Translations under genes and position numbers: made by a program
NCBI GenBank assembly: GCA_027013145.1
Contig: JALUXX010000016.1
Span: 190,183 to 254,182 of the forward strand
Reading direction: 5' to 3'
Source: Gammaproteobacteria bacterium
GTDB lineage: Bacteria; Pseudomonadota; Gammaproteobacteria; 21-64-14
Length of the DNA stretch: 64,000 nt
Notes under the pieces: model-generated
Seen by the model: the letters and a program-made list of their open reading frames with translations, nothing else
Told to the model about the DNA's origin: nothing
Databases searched by the model: none
Part shown: positions 48,028 to 57,749 of the stretch, piece by piece
How positions within the stretch are numbered: position 1 is the first letter of the stretch
Layout: every line of letters begins with the position of its first letter

Positions 48028-48092
48028 TGGTTTTCCGGCCGTGTGCATCGCCGGCATGCCCGGCGGTGGCGCGACGGAGAGGGTAGGGGCGC

Positions 48093-48548
48093 ATGAGGCT
48101 GCGGGGCCTGATCGGCGCACCGGCCCTGGTGGCGGGGCTGTGGATCGCCGCTGCCGTCCCGGCAGGTGGCGCTGTGGTCGCCGGACCCGCGGCGGGGGCG
48201 GTGCTGGTGATGGAGTACCGCGGCGCGTGGGGCGCCGGCCTGCTGGCCCGTTTCGTCCTGCGCGCGGACGGGCGCTATGTCTGGCGCGGGCGCGCGGACG
48301 CGCAGACGCCGCCGCATTTCCTGCGGCGCAGCGGGCGCCTGGACCCGGTGCAGGTGCGGGCGTTGATGCGGGAAGTCGAGGCGTTGCCGCGCCCGGCCTA
48401 CCGCGCCTTCGATGCCCCGACGGTCACGCTGCGCCGGGGCGCGGGCGCTCCGCGCGAGAAGGTCTGCTACGTGCGTGCCACGGGCCCGTGCGCAGCACTG
48501 GTGGAGCGGATCGAACGGCTGGCCCGGCATCCGGGCCGGGGCGGTTGA
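48093..48548 (+). CDS. Secreted hypothetical protein
   Basis: The 151-residue product has a signal peptide (RGLIGAPALVAGLWIAAAVPAGGA) and a small beta-rich domain (AVLVMEYRGAWGAGLLARFV, LRADGRYVWRG). A C-terminal part has two cysteines (VCYVRATGPC) that could form a disulfide. No known family is recognised. It lies just downstream of the sigma-54-like promoter and before the VPLPGA metalloprotease, so it may share its regulation. Confidence 0.6.
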   Translation: MRLRGLIGAPALVAGLWIAAAVPAGGAVVAGPAAGAVLVMEYRGAWGAGLLARFVLRADGRYVWRGRADAQTPPHFLRRSGRLDPVQVRALMREVEALPRPAYRAFDAPTVTLRRGAGAPREKVCYVRATGPCAALVERIERLARHPGRGG

Positions 48549-48639
48549 TCCGGACCGGCGCGGACGCGGTCGTCCCGCGGCGGTGGGATTCGGTCGAACC
48601 ACAACTCGAATGACAACGGTCACCGGGAAGGAGGAAGGC

Positions 48640-49503
48640 GTGAATCATCGGCAGAAGACTCCAACGAAGTCCCGGGTTCGCCCGGTGCGGCGCTGCGGTT
48701 GCACCCTGCTGTTGGTGCTGGGGCTGGCCGTCGCCGCGCCGCCGGCGGGCGCGCTCACGATCAACGCCAGCTTCGTCGCCGCCGGGAGCAGCTTCCCCAA
48801 CGGCAATACCGCGACCGCGGCGCCGACGACCACGGCGGGCGGCGGCTCGCTGCAGGGGGTCTTCGCCACGGCGGCGAGCTACTGGGAGAAGGCCATCCTG
48901 TCGCCCGGCACGGTCACGATCGATTTCGGCTGGGCCGGGCTGACCGGCAACGTGCTGGCCACCACGTTCACGGGCGGTGGCACTACTTCGTTCATCGAGT
49001 TCAACAGCGCCGGCACGAGCCCGCTGTTCCTCGACGCCACCCCCGCCGCCAATTCGGAATACACCACCTTCACGCCGAGCAGCGCCAACCTCGGCGGCGG
49101 TACGGTGAACACCGGGCGCGTGTTCACGGGCGCCACCGGCGCGGCCTCCGGGCGCTACGATCTGCTCAGTGTCGCGCTGCACGAGATCGGCCACGCCCTG
49201 GGATTCACGCCCTCCTCGGGGGCCCCGGTGGTCGTGACCAATCCGTTGCCGAACGCCGGCACCTCCATCCCGACGACCACCACCGGGCACATCGATATCA
49301 CGACCGCTGAACTCTATCCCTCGCTCCCCCCGTCGGAGCGCAAGCTCCTCACGGGCGTGGACATCCTCGGCGTCGCGCAGCTCGCGGGCTACAAGAGCGT
49401 GGATCTGAACCCGGTCCCGGTACCGCTGCCCGGCGCCCTGATCCTGATGGCCTCGGGGCTCGCCGCGTTCGGGACGCGCCTGCGGCTGCGCCGCGCGGCG
49501 TGA
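48640..49503 (+). CDS. Secreted zinc metalloprotease with VPLPGA (PEP-CTERM-like) sorting signal
   Basis: A 287-residue exported protein starting at GTG 48640 behind AAGGAGG. The signal peptide is around CTLLLVLGLAVAAPPAGA. The zinc-binding motif is ALHEIGHALGF, as in metzincin-like proteases. The C-terminus reads VPVPLPGALILMASGLAAFG then TRLRLRRAA: a PEP-CTERM-like motif, a membrane helix and a basic tail. Such proteins are sorted by exosortase and anchored or released at the surface. No exosortase gene is in the window. Substrate unknown. Confidence 0.8.
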   Translation: MNHRQKTPTKSRVRPVRRCGCTLLLVLGLAVAAPPAGALTINASFVAAGSSFPNGNTATAAPTTTAGGGSLQGVFATAASYWEKAILSPGTVTIDFGWAGLTGNVLATTFTGGGTTSFIEFNSAGTSPLFLDATPAANSEYTTFTPSSANLGGGTVNTGRVFTGATGAASGRYDLLSVALHEIGHALGFTPSSGAPVVVTNPLPNAGTSIPTTTTGHIDITTAELYPSLPPSERKLLTGVDILGVAQLAGYKSVDLNPVPVPLPGALILMASGLAAFGTRLRLRRAA

Positions 49504-49608
49504 TCGTCGGCTGAGGGCCGGGCCGCTCCCCCGGCGGCCCGCCTGCGGGACCGGTGCGCCGCCGGGCGATCGACCCGGCCGGCGCGGCGGTGCACAATCG
49601 GGGCCGCC

Positions 49609-50790
49609 ATGCGGTTCATCGTCGCGGCCTTTCTGATCTATCTGGGGATGCACGCCTACGCCTTCGTGGCCCTGGGCGCGGCGTTCGCGCCCGGGGCGCC
49701 CGCCGCGGCGGGGCTGGCGGCGGCGATGGCCCTGCTCGCGTTCGCACCGGTGTTCGCCCACGTCCTCGACCGCCGCGGGGCCGCGGTCGCCGGGCGGGCG
49801 CTCGCGCGCGCGGGCTATCTGTGGATGGGCCTGCTGTTCCTGTTCGTCTGCTGGGGGCTCGCCCTGGACCTCGTCGCGGCGGCGGCCGCGCTGGTACGCG
49901 GCGCCGGCGCGGCGGCGCTGCCCGATCCCGACGCGCACGCACGCGCCCTCGCCGCGCTCGCGCTGACCGCGGCGAGTGCGCTCTACGGTGCGTTCGAGGC
50001 GCGGCGCGTGCGCGTGCGCCGGGTGAGCGTGCGCAGCGCGCGGCTGCCCGCCGGACATCCGCCGGTGCGGGTGGTCCAGATCACCGACCTCCATATCGGA
50101 CCGATGACCGGTGCGGGGCCCGTGCGCCGGCTCGCGACGCGCCTCGCGGCGTTGGAACCCGACCTGCTGGTCTCCACCGGGGATCTCATCGACGGCGACA
50201 TCCCGTGCGCGCAGGCGGCGGCGCAGGCCCTCGCGGCGGTGCCGGCGCGCCTCGGGCGCTTCGCGGTCATCGGCAACCACGAGGTCTACGCGGGCCTCGA
50301 GGCGGCCGCCGCCGCCACGCGCTGGGCGGGGTTCGTCCTGCTGCGCGACGAGTGGCGCGCCGTCGGCGACGGGCTCGTGGTGGCGGGCGTCGACGACCCC
50401 GCCGCCGGGGGGCCGGACCGGGAGGCGCGGGTGTTCGACGGCCTGCCCGCGGGCCGCTGCACGCTGCTGCTCAAGCACCGCCCGCGTGTGCGCCCGGCCT
50501 CGCTCGGGCGCTTCGACGTGCAGCTCTCCGGTCATACCCATCGCGGGCAGATCTTCCCCTTCGGCTGGGTCGTGCGGCGCGCCTACCCGGCGCGCCCCGG
50601 CCTCACGGACCTGGGTTCGGGCTCGTACCTCTATCTGAGCAACGGGACCGGCTTCTGGGGTCCGCCGATCCGTTTCCTGGCGCCGCCGGAGATCGCTGTG
50701 ATCGAGCTGGTGCCCGCGGCTCAAGCGCCGGCGCCGGATGGACGATCACCGGGGGACGGGCCCGGGCCCGGTGCCGGAGGTGATGCATGA
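49609..50790 (+). CDS. Membrane-anchored metallophosphoesterase
   Basis: A 393-residue protein with about four N-terminal membrane segments (residues ~1-110) followed by a calcineurin-like phosphoesterase domain. Motifs: ITDLHIGPM, VSTGDLIDGD, VIGNHEVYAG, LLLKHRP and LSGHTHRGQIFPFG. The order is the same as in YkuE/LpxG-like enzymes. The substrate cannot be told; hydrolysis of a lipid or cell-wall phosphate is possible. It overlaps the next small lipoprotein gene by ATGA. Confidence 0.88.
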   Translation: MRFIVAAFLIYLGMHAYAFVALGAAFAPGAPAAAGLAAAMALLAFAPVFAHVLDRRGAAVAGRALARAGYLWMGLLFLFVCWGLALDLVAAAAALVRGAGAAALPDPDAHARALAALALTAASALYGAFEARRVRVRRVSVRSARLPAGHPPVRVVQITDLHIGPMTGAGPVRRLATRLAALEPDLLVSTGDLIDGDIPCAQAAAQALAAVPARLGRFAVIGNHEVYAGLEAAAAATRWAGFVLLRDEWRAVGDGLVVAGVDDPAAGGPDREARVFDGLPAGRCTLLLKHRPRVRPASLGRFDVQLSGHTHRGQIFPFGWVVRRAYPARPGLTDLGSGSYLYLSNGTGFWGPPIRFLAPPEIAVIELVPAAQAPAPDGRSPGDGPGPGAGGDA

Positions 50791-50993
50791 AGACGTTCGG
50801 ACGATTCGCCCTCTGCCTGGCGCTGGCGGCCGCGGCGGTCGGGTGCTCGAAGTCGAAGCCGCCGCCGGATCCCGACGCGAACACCCTGTTCAAGGAGCAG
50901 ATCCACACCCTCGACCGTGCGCGGGGGGTCCAGCGGACGATCGACGCCGCCGCGCGCCGCGAGCGGCGCGCGATCGAGCGTCAGAGCCGCTGA
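50787..50993 (+). CDS. Small lipoprotein
   Basis: A 68-residue lipoprotein: signal peptide with lipobox VGCSKSK (Cys near residue 20) and a short helical, charged tail (DANTLFKEQIHTLDRARGVQ). It overlaps the phosphoesterase by 4 bases and probably is translationally coupled to it. The helical tail could act as a spacer or trimer-forming rod. Function unknown. Confidence 0.75.
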   Translation: MKTFGRFALCLALAAAAVGCSKSKPPPDPDANTLFKEQIHTLDRARGVQRTIDAAARRERRAIERQSR

Positions 50994-51060
50994 CGGGACC
51001 GGCCGGCCCGTCCGGGTCGGCCCCCGGCTCCGGGGTCCCCGGATCGACCCGGGGCGCGCG

Positions 51061-52020
51061 TCAGGCGACACGGTTGCGCGGCGCGCCGGCCAGGAACGCG
51101 CGCGCGTTCGCGGCGATCTCCGCGATCAGGCGCGCACGCGCCTCGTGGGCGGCCCAGGCGACGTGCGGGGTGACGATGAGGTTGCACGCGGCCAGGTCCG
51201 GCGCCAGCAGCGGGTGATCCGACGGCGGCGGTTCACGGCCGAGGACATCGAGTCCCGCCCCGCCGAGACGGCCGGCCCGCAGGGCCGCGGCGAGCGCCGG
51301 CTCGTCGATGAGCCCGCCGCGCGCCGTATTGATCAGCAGGGCGCCGGGTCTCATGCGTTCCAGCGCCGCCGCGTCGATCAGACCGTGGGTCTCCGCCGTC
51401 AGCGGGCAGTGCAGCGAAAGCACGTCCGCGCCCGCGAGCACCTCCTCGAAGGGGCGGCGGCCCGGCCGCGGCGCCCGACCGCGCCGCTCGGCGATCCACG
51501 GCACGAGCCCGAAGGCCGGGGCGGCGGCGGCCACCGCGCGGCCGAGTTCGCCGTGACCGACGATGCCGAGGCGGCGTCCGTGCAGCTCGTGCACCGGCTC
51601 GCCGAGCAGCGTGAAGTGGGGGCTGCGGGACCAAGCGCCCGCCGCGATGCGCCGCTGCTGCGCCGGCAGGCGGGTGGTGAGCGCCAGGATCAGCGCGAAC
51701 ACGTGCTGTACCACCGAGGCGGTGGCGTAGCCGCGTACGTTGCAGACGACGATCCCGCGCGCGCGGGCGGCCTCGAGGTCGATGTGGTCGGTGCCGGTCG
51801 CGGCCACGCACACGAGCCGCAGCGCCGGGGCCGCCTCCAGGGCCGCGCGTCCGAGGGGGACCTTGTTCGTGATCACCGCCTCGGCCCCGGCGAGGCGCGC
51901 GGGCAGTTCGGCGGCCGTCGTCAGGGCGTGGCACTCGAGGTCGGGGAGGGCCGCGTACAAGGGAGCGAGGTCGAGATCGCCGGCGGTGACGGTGTCGAGA
52001 TCCAGGAACACGGCGCGCAT
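51061..52020 (-). CDS. D-2-hydroxyacid dehydrogenase (glycerate dehydrogenase/hydroxypyruvate reductase-like)
   Basis: A 319-residue NAD-dependent enzyme. The Rossmann motif is LGIVGHGELGRAVA and catalytic residues are in LINTARGGLIDEPAL (Arg), GLDVLGREPPP (Glu) and VTPHVAWAA (His). This pattern fits glycerate dehydrogenase and related reductases. Its vicinity to glcDEF suggests a role in glyoxylate/hydroxypyruvate metabolism, but the exact substrate is inference. Confidence 0.88.
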   Translation of the reverse strand: MRAVFLDLDTVTAGDLDLAPLYAALPDLECHALTTAAELPARLAGAEAVITNKVPLGRAALEAAPALRLVCVAATGTDHIDLEAARARGIVVCNVRGYATASVVQHVFALILALTTRLPAQQRRIAAGAWSRSPHFTLLGEPVHELHGRRLGIVGHGELGRAVAAAAPAFGLVPWIAERRGRAPRPGRRPFEEVLAGADVLSLHCPLTAETHGLIDAAALERMRPGALLINTARGGLIDEPALAAALRAGRLGGAGLDVLGREPPPSDHPLLAPDLAACNLIVTPHVAWAAHEARARLIAEIAANARAFLAGAPRNRVA

Positions 52021-52172
52021 CGCGCCAGTCTGCGGCAGCCGGGGGCGATCGGGAAGGGGGGGACACCCCCCGGCGTGGATCCTGTATCCTTCACGCTACG
52101 GACACCGGCATGACATCGGTGCGTAACGAAGCTGGCGCACTTTTTGCAACCTTGACGGGGGAGGACGGCGCG

Positions 52173-52643
52173 ATGGCGGGCTACCGGCACATTCTGGCGG
52201 CGGTGGACCTGGCCCCGGGCGAGGAGGACCCCGTTCTGGGGCGTGCGGCGGCCCTGGCGCGCCAATACGGGGCGCGGCTGTCCCTGCTGCACGTGGTCGA
52301 ATACGTGCCGCCGCTGGATCTGGCCTACGATCCGGTCGTGCCGGTGGGGGTGGACATCGAGAACCAGCTCATGGATCGGGCGCGCGCGGAGCTGGACCGG
52401 CGGCTCGGGTGGCTCGGCGTCGAAGGGGCGCAGGCCTTCGTGGAGGCGGGTTCGCCCAAGCGCGAGACGGTGCGCTTTGCGCAGGAGAACGGCGTGGACC
52501 TCATCGTCGTCGGGACGCGCGGCCGCCACGGCCTGTCGCTGCTGCTCGGCTCGACCGCGAACGGTGTACTGCACCACGCGCCCTGTGACGTGCTGGCGGT
52601 GCGGATCCACGACGAGGCGGCGGATTCGGCACCCGGCGACTGA
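52173..52643 (+). CDS. Universal stress protein (UspA family)
   Basis: A 156-residue single-domain Usp. It starts MAGYRHILAAVDLAPGEEDP. The ATP-binding pattern near the end is VVGTRGRHGLSLLLGSTANG, VLHHAPCDVLAVR. The GGGGGAGG ribosome-binding site lies upstream of ATG 52173. It sits alone, divergent from the hydroxyacid dehydrogenase. Confidence 0.93.
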   Translation: MAGYRHILAAVDLAPGEEDPVLGRAAALARQYGARLSLLHVVEYVPPLDLAYDPVVPVGVDIENQLMDRARAELDRRLGWLGVEGAQAFVEAGSPKRETVRFAQENGVDLIVVGTRGRHGLSLLLGSTANGVLHHAPCDVLAVRIHDEAADSAPGD

Positions 52644-52838
52644 TTCGGGCACCCTGCGGCCGGGCGGCGCGCCGGGACGCGCCGCGGGCCGCGGCCCCGG
52701 AACACCGCCGCGGGACCGCGGTCGAAACCGGGGCGACGCCCGCGGCTTCGCGCGGGGGGCAATGGGCGCCGCGATCCGATATACTCCTGCCGCCCGCGGG
52801 ATTGCCCCGGCGGGCGCCACCGGAACAATACTCCAGGC

Positions 52839-53582
52839 GTGGGGGAAACCTTGTCGATCAAGCTGATACTGTTGCGCCACGGCCAGAGCCAGTGGAATCT
52901 GGAGACCCGTTTCACGGGCTGGACCGACGTGGATCTGACCGAGGCGGGCATCGCCGAGGCACGCGAGGCCGGGCGCCTCCTGCAGGCCCACGGCTGCGGC
53001 TTCGAGGTGGCCTTCACCTCGGTTCTCAAGCGCGCCATCCGTACCCTGTGGATCGTCCAGGACACGATGGACCTGATGTGGGTGCCGGCGCACCCCACCT
53101 GGCGCCTGAACGAACGCCACTACGGCGCCCTGCAGGGTCTCGACAAGCAGGAGATGGCGCGCAAGCTGGGCGCCGACACGGTGCGCGAGCTGCGCCGCGG
53201 CTACGCGACCCGGCCGCCGGCGCTGGAGGAGTCCGATCCGCGGCACCCCCGCTTCGATCCCCGGTATGCGCAGGTCGATCCGGCCCTGCTGCCGGCCACC
53301 GAGTCGCTCAAGGACACCCTGGGGCGGTTGCTGCCGTACTGGGAGGAGGCGATCGCGCCGGTGCTGCGATCGGGGCGCAACGTGCTGATCTCCGCGCACG
53401 GCAACTCGCTGCGGGCGCTGGTCAAGCACCTCAACGACATTCCGGACGACGAGATCACCAATTTCGAGATCCCCACCGGTGTGCCGCTGATCTACGAGTT
53501 CGACGACGAGATGCGCGCGGTGGCCCACTACTACCTGGTTCCCGGCAGCCGGCCCCAGGAACGCGCGCCCGCGCACGGCTGA
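52839..53582 (+). CDS. gpmA: 2,3-bisphosphoglycerate-dependent phosphoglycerate mutase
   Basis: A glycolytic mutase of 247 residues interconverting 2- and 3-phosphoglycerate. The active-site histidine is in [14 protein letters not shown] and further motifs are [17 protein letters not shown] and [20 protein letters not shown] 52839 gives [18 protein letters not shown] 52851 is an alternative nearer to the core. A TATACT at 52780-52785 may be its -10. It is convergent with ppsA. Confidence 0.95.
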   Translation: MGETLSIKLILLRHGQSQWNLETRFTGWTDVDLTEAGIAEAREAGRLLQAHGCGFEVAFTSVLKRAIRTLWIVQDTMDLMWVPAHPTWRLNERHYGALQGLDKQEMARKLGADTVRELRRGYATRPPALEESDPRHPRFDPRYAQVDPALLPATESLKDTLGRLLPYWEEAIAPVLRSGRNVLISAHGNSLRALVKHLNDIPDDEITNFEIPTGVPLIYEFDDEMRAVAHYYLVPGSRPQERAPAHG

Positions 53583-53589
53583 GGCGGAT

Positions 53590-55947
53590 TCAGGTCTCCG
53601 GCGCGGCGAGCGCGAGCCAGGTCGCGATCACCGAGTCCGGGTTGAGCGAGACGCTGTCGATCCCCTGCTCCATGAGCCAGCGCGCCAGGTCCGGATGGTC
53701 GGACGGGCCCTGGCCGCAGATCCCGACGTAACGTCCGGCCCCGCGGCAGGCGGCGATGGCGCGCGCGAGCAACGCCTTGACCGCGGGGTCGCGCTCGTCG
53801 AACTGATCGGCGAGCAGGCCCGAGTCGCGGTCGAGGCCGAGCGTGAGCTGCGTGAGGTCGTTGGAACCGATCGAGAAGCCGTCGAAGTGTTCGAGGAAGT
53901 CCTCGGCGAGCAGCGCGTTCGAGGGGACCTCGCACATCATGATCACGCGCAGCCCGTCCGCGCCGCGGCGCAGCCCGTTCTCCGCGAGCAGCCCGCTCAC
54001 CTGTCGCGCCTCGCCGACCGTGCGCACGAATGGCACCATCACCTCCACGTTGCGCAGCCCCAGCTCGCCGCGCACACGGCGCAGGGCGCGGCACTCCAGC
54101 TCGAAGCAGTCGCGGAACTCCGCCGAGACGTAGCGCGCCGCCCCGCGCAGGCCGAGCATCGGGTTCTCCTCCTGCGGTTCGTAGCGGTCCCCGCCGATCA
54201 GGTTGGCGTACTCGTTGGACTTGAAATCCGACAGCCGCACGATCACCGGTTTCGGATGGAACGCGGCGGCGATGGTGGCGACGCCTTCGGCGAGCTTCTC
54301 GACATAGAAGCTCACCGGGTCGGCGTAGCCGGCCCAGTGGCGGTCGATGCGCGCGCGCAGGTCCGCCGGCAGGTCATCGTATTCGAGCAGCGCCTTGGGA
54401 TGGACGCCGATCATGCGGTTGATGATGAACTCCAGCCGCGCCAGCCCGACGCCGGCGTTGGGGAGCGCGCGGAAATCGAAGGCGCGTTCGGGGTTGGCGA
54501 CGTTGAGCATGATGCGGAACGGCAACTCCGGCATCGCGTCGAGATGCAGCTCGCGCACTTCGAAGTCGAGGATGCCGTCGTAGACGTGTCCGCTCTCGCC
54601 CTCGGCGCAGGAGACGGTGACCTCGCGCCCGTCGGCGATCGCGGCGGTCGCATCGCCCGTGCCCACGACGGCCGGGATGCCGAGTTCGCGGGCCACGATC
54701 GCGGCGTGGCAGGTGCGCCCGCCGCGGTCGGTGACGATGGCCGCGGCGCGTTTCATTACCGGCTCCCAGTCGGGATCGGTCATGTCGGTGACGAGCACGT
54801 CGCCCGGGCGTACGCGCTCCATCTGCGCGGCCGAGGCGATCACCCGCGCCGGACCGGCGCCGATGGCCTGGCCGATGCTGCGTCCGGTGACGAGTACCGG
54901 GGCGCGGGCCTTGAGGTGATAGCGGCGCAGGACGCGCGCGTCGCCGCGGCTGCGCACCGTCTCCGGGCGCGCCTGGAGGATGTACAGGCGCCCGTCGACC
55001 CCGTCCTTGCCCCACTCCACGTCCATGGGGCGCCCGTAGTGGCGCTCGATCGCCATTCCCAGGCGGGCCAGCTCGCGCACCTCATCGTCGTCGAGGCAGA
55101 AGCGCCGCCGCTCGGCTTCGGGGACGTCCTCCACACGCACGGGGGCGTCGTCGGCGTCGGCGAACACCATGCGCACGGCCTTCTCCCCCAGGGTGCGGCG
55201 TACGATGCCGGCGTGCCCGTTCGCGAGGGTCGGCTTGTGCACGTAGAACTCGTCCGGATTGACCGCGCCCTGGACGACGGTCTCGCCGAGCCCGTAGGCG
55301 GCGGTGACGAGGACCACGTCGGCAAAGCCGGACTCGGTGTCGAGCGTGAACAGGACCCCGCTGGCGGCCAGATCGCTGCGCACCATCCGCTGGATACCGG
55401 CGGACAGCGCCACCGCCTCGTGGGCGAAACCGTGGTGGACGCGATAGGCGATGGCGCGGTCGTTGTACAGGGAGGCGAACACACGTCGCACCGCCGCGAC
55501 GATACGGTCGGCGCCGCGCACGTTCAGGAAGCTCTCCTGCTGGCCGGCGAAGGAGGCCTCCGGCAGGTCCTCGGCGGTGGCCGAGGAGCGGACGGCGACT
55601 GGACCGCCGTCGGGCACGAGCACGGCGCAGGCCTCGCGGATCCTACGCTCCAGCGGCTCCGGCAGCGGTGCCGCCAGGATCCACCCGCGCACCTCGGCCC
55701 CGGCGCGGGCGAGCGCGGCGACGTCGCCGACGTCGAGCCCGTCGAGGCGCGCGGCGATGCGCCGGTCGAGTCCGTCGCGGGCCAGGAAGTCGCGGAAGGC
55801 CGCCGCCGTGGTCGCGAACCCGTCGGGGACCGAGACGCCGACGGCGCCGAGTTCGCGGATCATCTCGCCGAGCGAGGCGTTCTTGCCGCCGACCCGGGCC
55901 ACGTCGCCCATACCGAGATCCCGGAACCAGACTACGTATTCGTCCAT
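53590..55947 (-). CDS. ppsA: Phosphoenolpyruvate synthase
   Basis: A 785-residue enzyme making PEP, AMP and phosphate from pyruvate, ATP and water. The ATP-grasp start reads [20 protein letters not shown]. The phosphohistidine site is [20 protein letters not shown], and the PEP-binding barrel ends with [20 protein letters not shown] and [17 protein letters not shown]. Length matches E. coli (792). It is divergent from its regulator gene ppsR, allowing gluconeogenesis. gpmA lies next to it, end to end. Confidence 0.97.
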   Translation of the reverse strand: MDEYVVWFRDLGMGDVARVGGKNASLGEMIRELGAVGVSVPDGFATTAAAFRDFLARDGLDRRIAARLDGLDVGDVAALARAGAEVRGWILAAPLPEPLERRIREACAVLVPDGGPVAVRSSATAEDLPEASFAGQQESFLNVRGADRIVAAVRRVFASLYNDRAIAYRVHHGFAHEAVALSAGIQRMVRSDLAASGVLFTLDTESGFADVVLVTAAYGLGETVVQGAVNPDEFYVHKPTLANGHAGIVRRTLGEKAVRMVFADADDAPVRVEDVPEAERRRFCLDDDEVRELARLGMAIERHYGRPMDVEWGKDGVDGRLYILQARPETVRSRGDARVLRRYHLKARAPVLVTGRSIGQAIGAGPARVIASAAQMERVRPGDVLVTDMTDPDWEPVMKRAAAIVTDRGGRTCHAAIVARELGIPAVVGTGDATAAIADGREVTVSCAEGESGHVYDGILDFEVRELHLDAMPELPFRIMLNVANPERAFDFRALPNAGVGLARLEFIINRMIGVHPKALLEYDDLPADLRARIDRHWAGYADPVSFYVEKLAEGVATIAAAFHPKPVIVRLSDFKSNEYANLIGGDRYEPQEENPMLGLRGAARYVSAEFRDCFELECRALRRVRGELGLRNVEVMVPFVRTVGEARQVSGLLAENGLRRGADGLRVIMMCEVPSNALLAEDFLEHFDGFSIGSNDLTQLTLGLDRDSGLLADQFDERDPAVKALLARAIAACRGAGRYVGICGQGPSDHPDLARWLMEQGIDSVSLNPDSVIATWLALAAPET

Positions 55948-56036
55948 CCCCGTCCCCCGCGCTTGCCAGCGCCGCGATCGGCTGTTACACAGGTGTCCTC
56001 AGCGCAGCATGCCACGAAGGGGCGGCGGCCACCAAC

Positions 56037-56894
56037 ATGTCCGAAGGCGACGCAACGAGCGGGGAAGCCGGCGGGGAAGGGGCCGGGGAGGGGCGCGCGG
56101 TCTTCTTCGTCTCCGATCGCACCGGCATCACCGCCGAGACGCTCGGCAACACGCTTCTCAGCCAGTTCGAGGCGGTGCGTTTTCGCCGCGTCACGCTGCC
56201 CTTCGTCGACAGCGCCGAGCGCGCGTGCGCGGCGCGCGAGCGTATCGACGCCGAGGCCGAGCGCTCCGGGTGCCGCCCGCTGGTCTTCAGTACGCTGGTC
56301 GATCCGGCGCTGCGCCGCGTCGTGGCGTCCTGCCGCGGCGTGTTCCTGGACTTTTTCGATGCCTTCATCCAGCCCGTGGAGCGGGAACTCGGTATGGCCT
56401 ACGCCCGCGCGCCGGGACGCATGCACGGGATGGCCGATCCCGCGCGCTACGCCGGGCGGATGGATGCGGTCAACTTCGCCCTCGCCACCGATGACGGCGC
56501 CGGCGTGCGCCACTACGGACAAGCGGACGTCATCCTGCTCGGTGTCTCGCGCTGCGGCAAGACGCCCACCAGCCTGTATCTCGCGCTCCAGTTCGGCGTG
56601 CGGGCCGCCAACTATCCGCTGACCGCGGACGTGCTCGAGGGCGGCGTCCTACCGGCCGCGCTCGCCCCCCACCGCGCCGCGCTCTACGGGCTCACCATCG
56701 CCCCGGAACGGCTCGCGATGCTGCGCGCCGCGCGCCATCCGGACGGCGGCTACGCCGCAATCTCCGCCTGCCGGGCCGAAGTGCGCCGCGCCGAGACGCT
56801 GTATCGCGAGGAAGCCATCGCGTTCCTCAACACCACCGCCATGTCCATCGAGGAGATCGCCACCACCATCCTCCAACACCGCGGCCTCCGCTAA
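56037..56894 (+). CDS. ppsR: PEP synthase regulatory protein (bifunctional kinase/pyrophosphorylase)
   Basis: The 285-residue DUF299 protein phosphorylates PpsA with ADP and dephosphorylates it with phosphate. The P-loop is GVSRCGKTPTSLYLALQFG near residue 165. Other signatures are FFVSDRTGITAETLGNTLLS and the end FLNTTAMSIEEIATTILQHR. ATG 56037 gives MSEGDATSGE with an acidic, poorly conserved N-terminus. The RAYT element begins 4 bases after its stop. Confidence 0.94.
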   Translation: MSEGDATSGEAGGEGAGEGRAVFFVSDRTGITAETLGNTLLSQFEAVRFRRVTLPFVDSAERACAARERIDAEAERSGCRPLVFSTLVDPALRRVVASCRGVFLDFFDAFIQPVERELGMAYARAPGRMHGMADPARYAGRMDAVNFALATDDGAGVRHYGQADVILLGVSRCGKTPTSLYLALQFGVRAANYPLTADVLEGGVLPAALAPHRAALYGLTIAPERLAMLRAARHPDGGYAAISACRAEVRRAETLYREEAIAFLNTTAMSIEEIATTILQHRGLR

Positions 56895-56898
56895 ATTC

Positions 56899-57732
56899 GG
56901 GGACAGTATACCAATTTGTCTTGCGGCCGACGCCGTCGTAGGATGCGGGAAGGAACGGATCGCAAAGGCGGAGAGCGACGCCACGCGGAGTTCTCCGACC
57001 GATCCAGCGCCATCGACTGTTCATGGAGGAACGGTATGGCACGCCTGCCCCGAGTCGTTCTGCCCGGTTACCCGCACCACGTCACCCAGCGCGGTAATCG
57101 CCGCCAGACGGTGTTCTTCTGCGAGCGGGACTTCCGTCTGTACCGAAAGCTGCTGGCGGAAAGTTGCTCGGATTGCGGTACGGCATGCTGGGCCTATTGC
57201 CTCATGCCGAATCACGTGCATCTCGTGCTGGTTCCTGACTGTCCCGACGGTTTGCGTGCGGCGCTGGCCGAGGCCCACCGGCGCTACACCTGTCATGTGA
57301 ACATACGCGAGGGCTGGCGCGGCCATCTCTGGCAGGAGCGCTTTCACTCGTTTCCCATGGACGAGGCACACCTGCTTGCCGCGGTGCGCTACGTGGAGCG
57401 CAACCCGGTCGCGGCCGGACTGACCGACACGGCGGCCGACTGGCCCTGGTCCAGCGCGACGGCCCATCTGCGGGGCATCGACGATTGTCTGGTCCGGGTA
57501 CAGCCGTTGTTGGAGCGCGTTCGTGACTGGCCAGCCTATCTCGCGCGCGCCAGCGATGGGCCCCTGATCGAACGGCTGCGCAAGCACGGTCGCACGGGTC
57601 GTCCCGCGGGCTCGCGGGCGTTCCTCGCCGCTGCGGAAAAAATCAGCGGCCGATCATTGCTGCCCCGAAAACGTGGGAGAAGGCCAAAGTGCGGCGTCCG
57701 GGAAGGTGGGGTGAAATAGGTATACTGTCCCC
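56899..57732 (+). mobile_element. Intact RAYT element (834 bp)
   Basis: The element is bounded by GGGGACAGTATACCAATTT (56899-56917) and AAATAGGTATACTGTCCCC (57714-57732) as inverted repeats, and contains only the rayT gene. Leader sequence (56918-57035) is about 118 bases. The rayT stop codon TAG (57717-57719) lies inside the right terminus. Elements A, B and C in this window share these ends and pieces of the interior, which shows the unit moves or has moved as a whole. Confidence 0.85.
57036..57719 (+). CDS. REP-associated tyrosine transposase (RAYT, Y1 family)
   Basis: A 227-residue Y1-type HUH transposase related to IS200/IS605 TnpA. The N-terminus MARLPRVVLPGYPHHVTQRG and the HUH motif in YCLMPNHVHLVLVP are intact. 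The catalytic Tyr is expected around EAHRRYTCHVNIREGWRGHL; WQERFHSFPMDEAHLLAAVR, YVERNPVAAGL and WPWSSATAHLRG are typical. The C-terminus is basic (PRKRGRRPKCG). A TGGAGGA ribosome-binding site lies just upstream. RAYTs cut and move single-stranded REP hairpins at tetranucleotides such as GGGG. It is the only intact copy in the window. Confidence 0.94.
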   Translation: MARLPRVVLPGYPHHVTQRGNRRQTVFFCERDFRLYRKLLAESCSDCGTACWAYCLMPNHVHLVLVPDCPDGLRAALAEAHRRYTCHVNIREGWRGHLWQERFHSFPMDEAHLLAAVRYVERNPVAAGLTDTAADWPWSSATAHLRGIDDCLVRVQPLLERVRDWPAYLARASDGPLIERLRKHGRTGRPAGSRAFLAAAEKISGRSLLPRKRGRRPKCGVREGGVK

Positions 57733-57749
57733 GAATTGGGGGGGACGGC

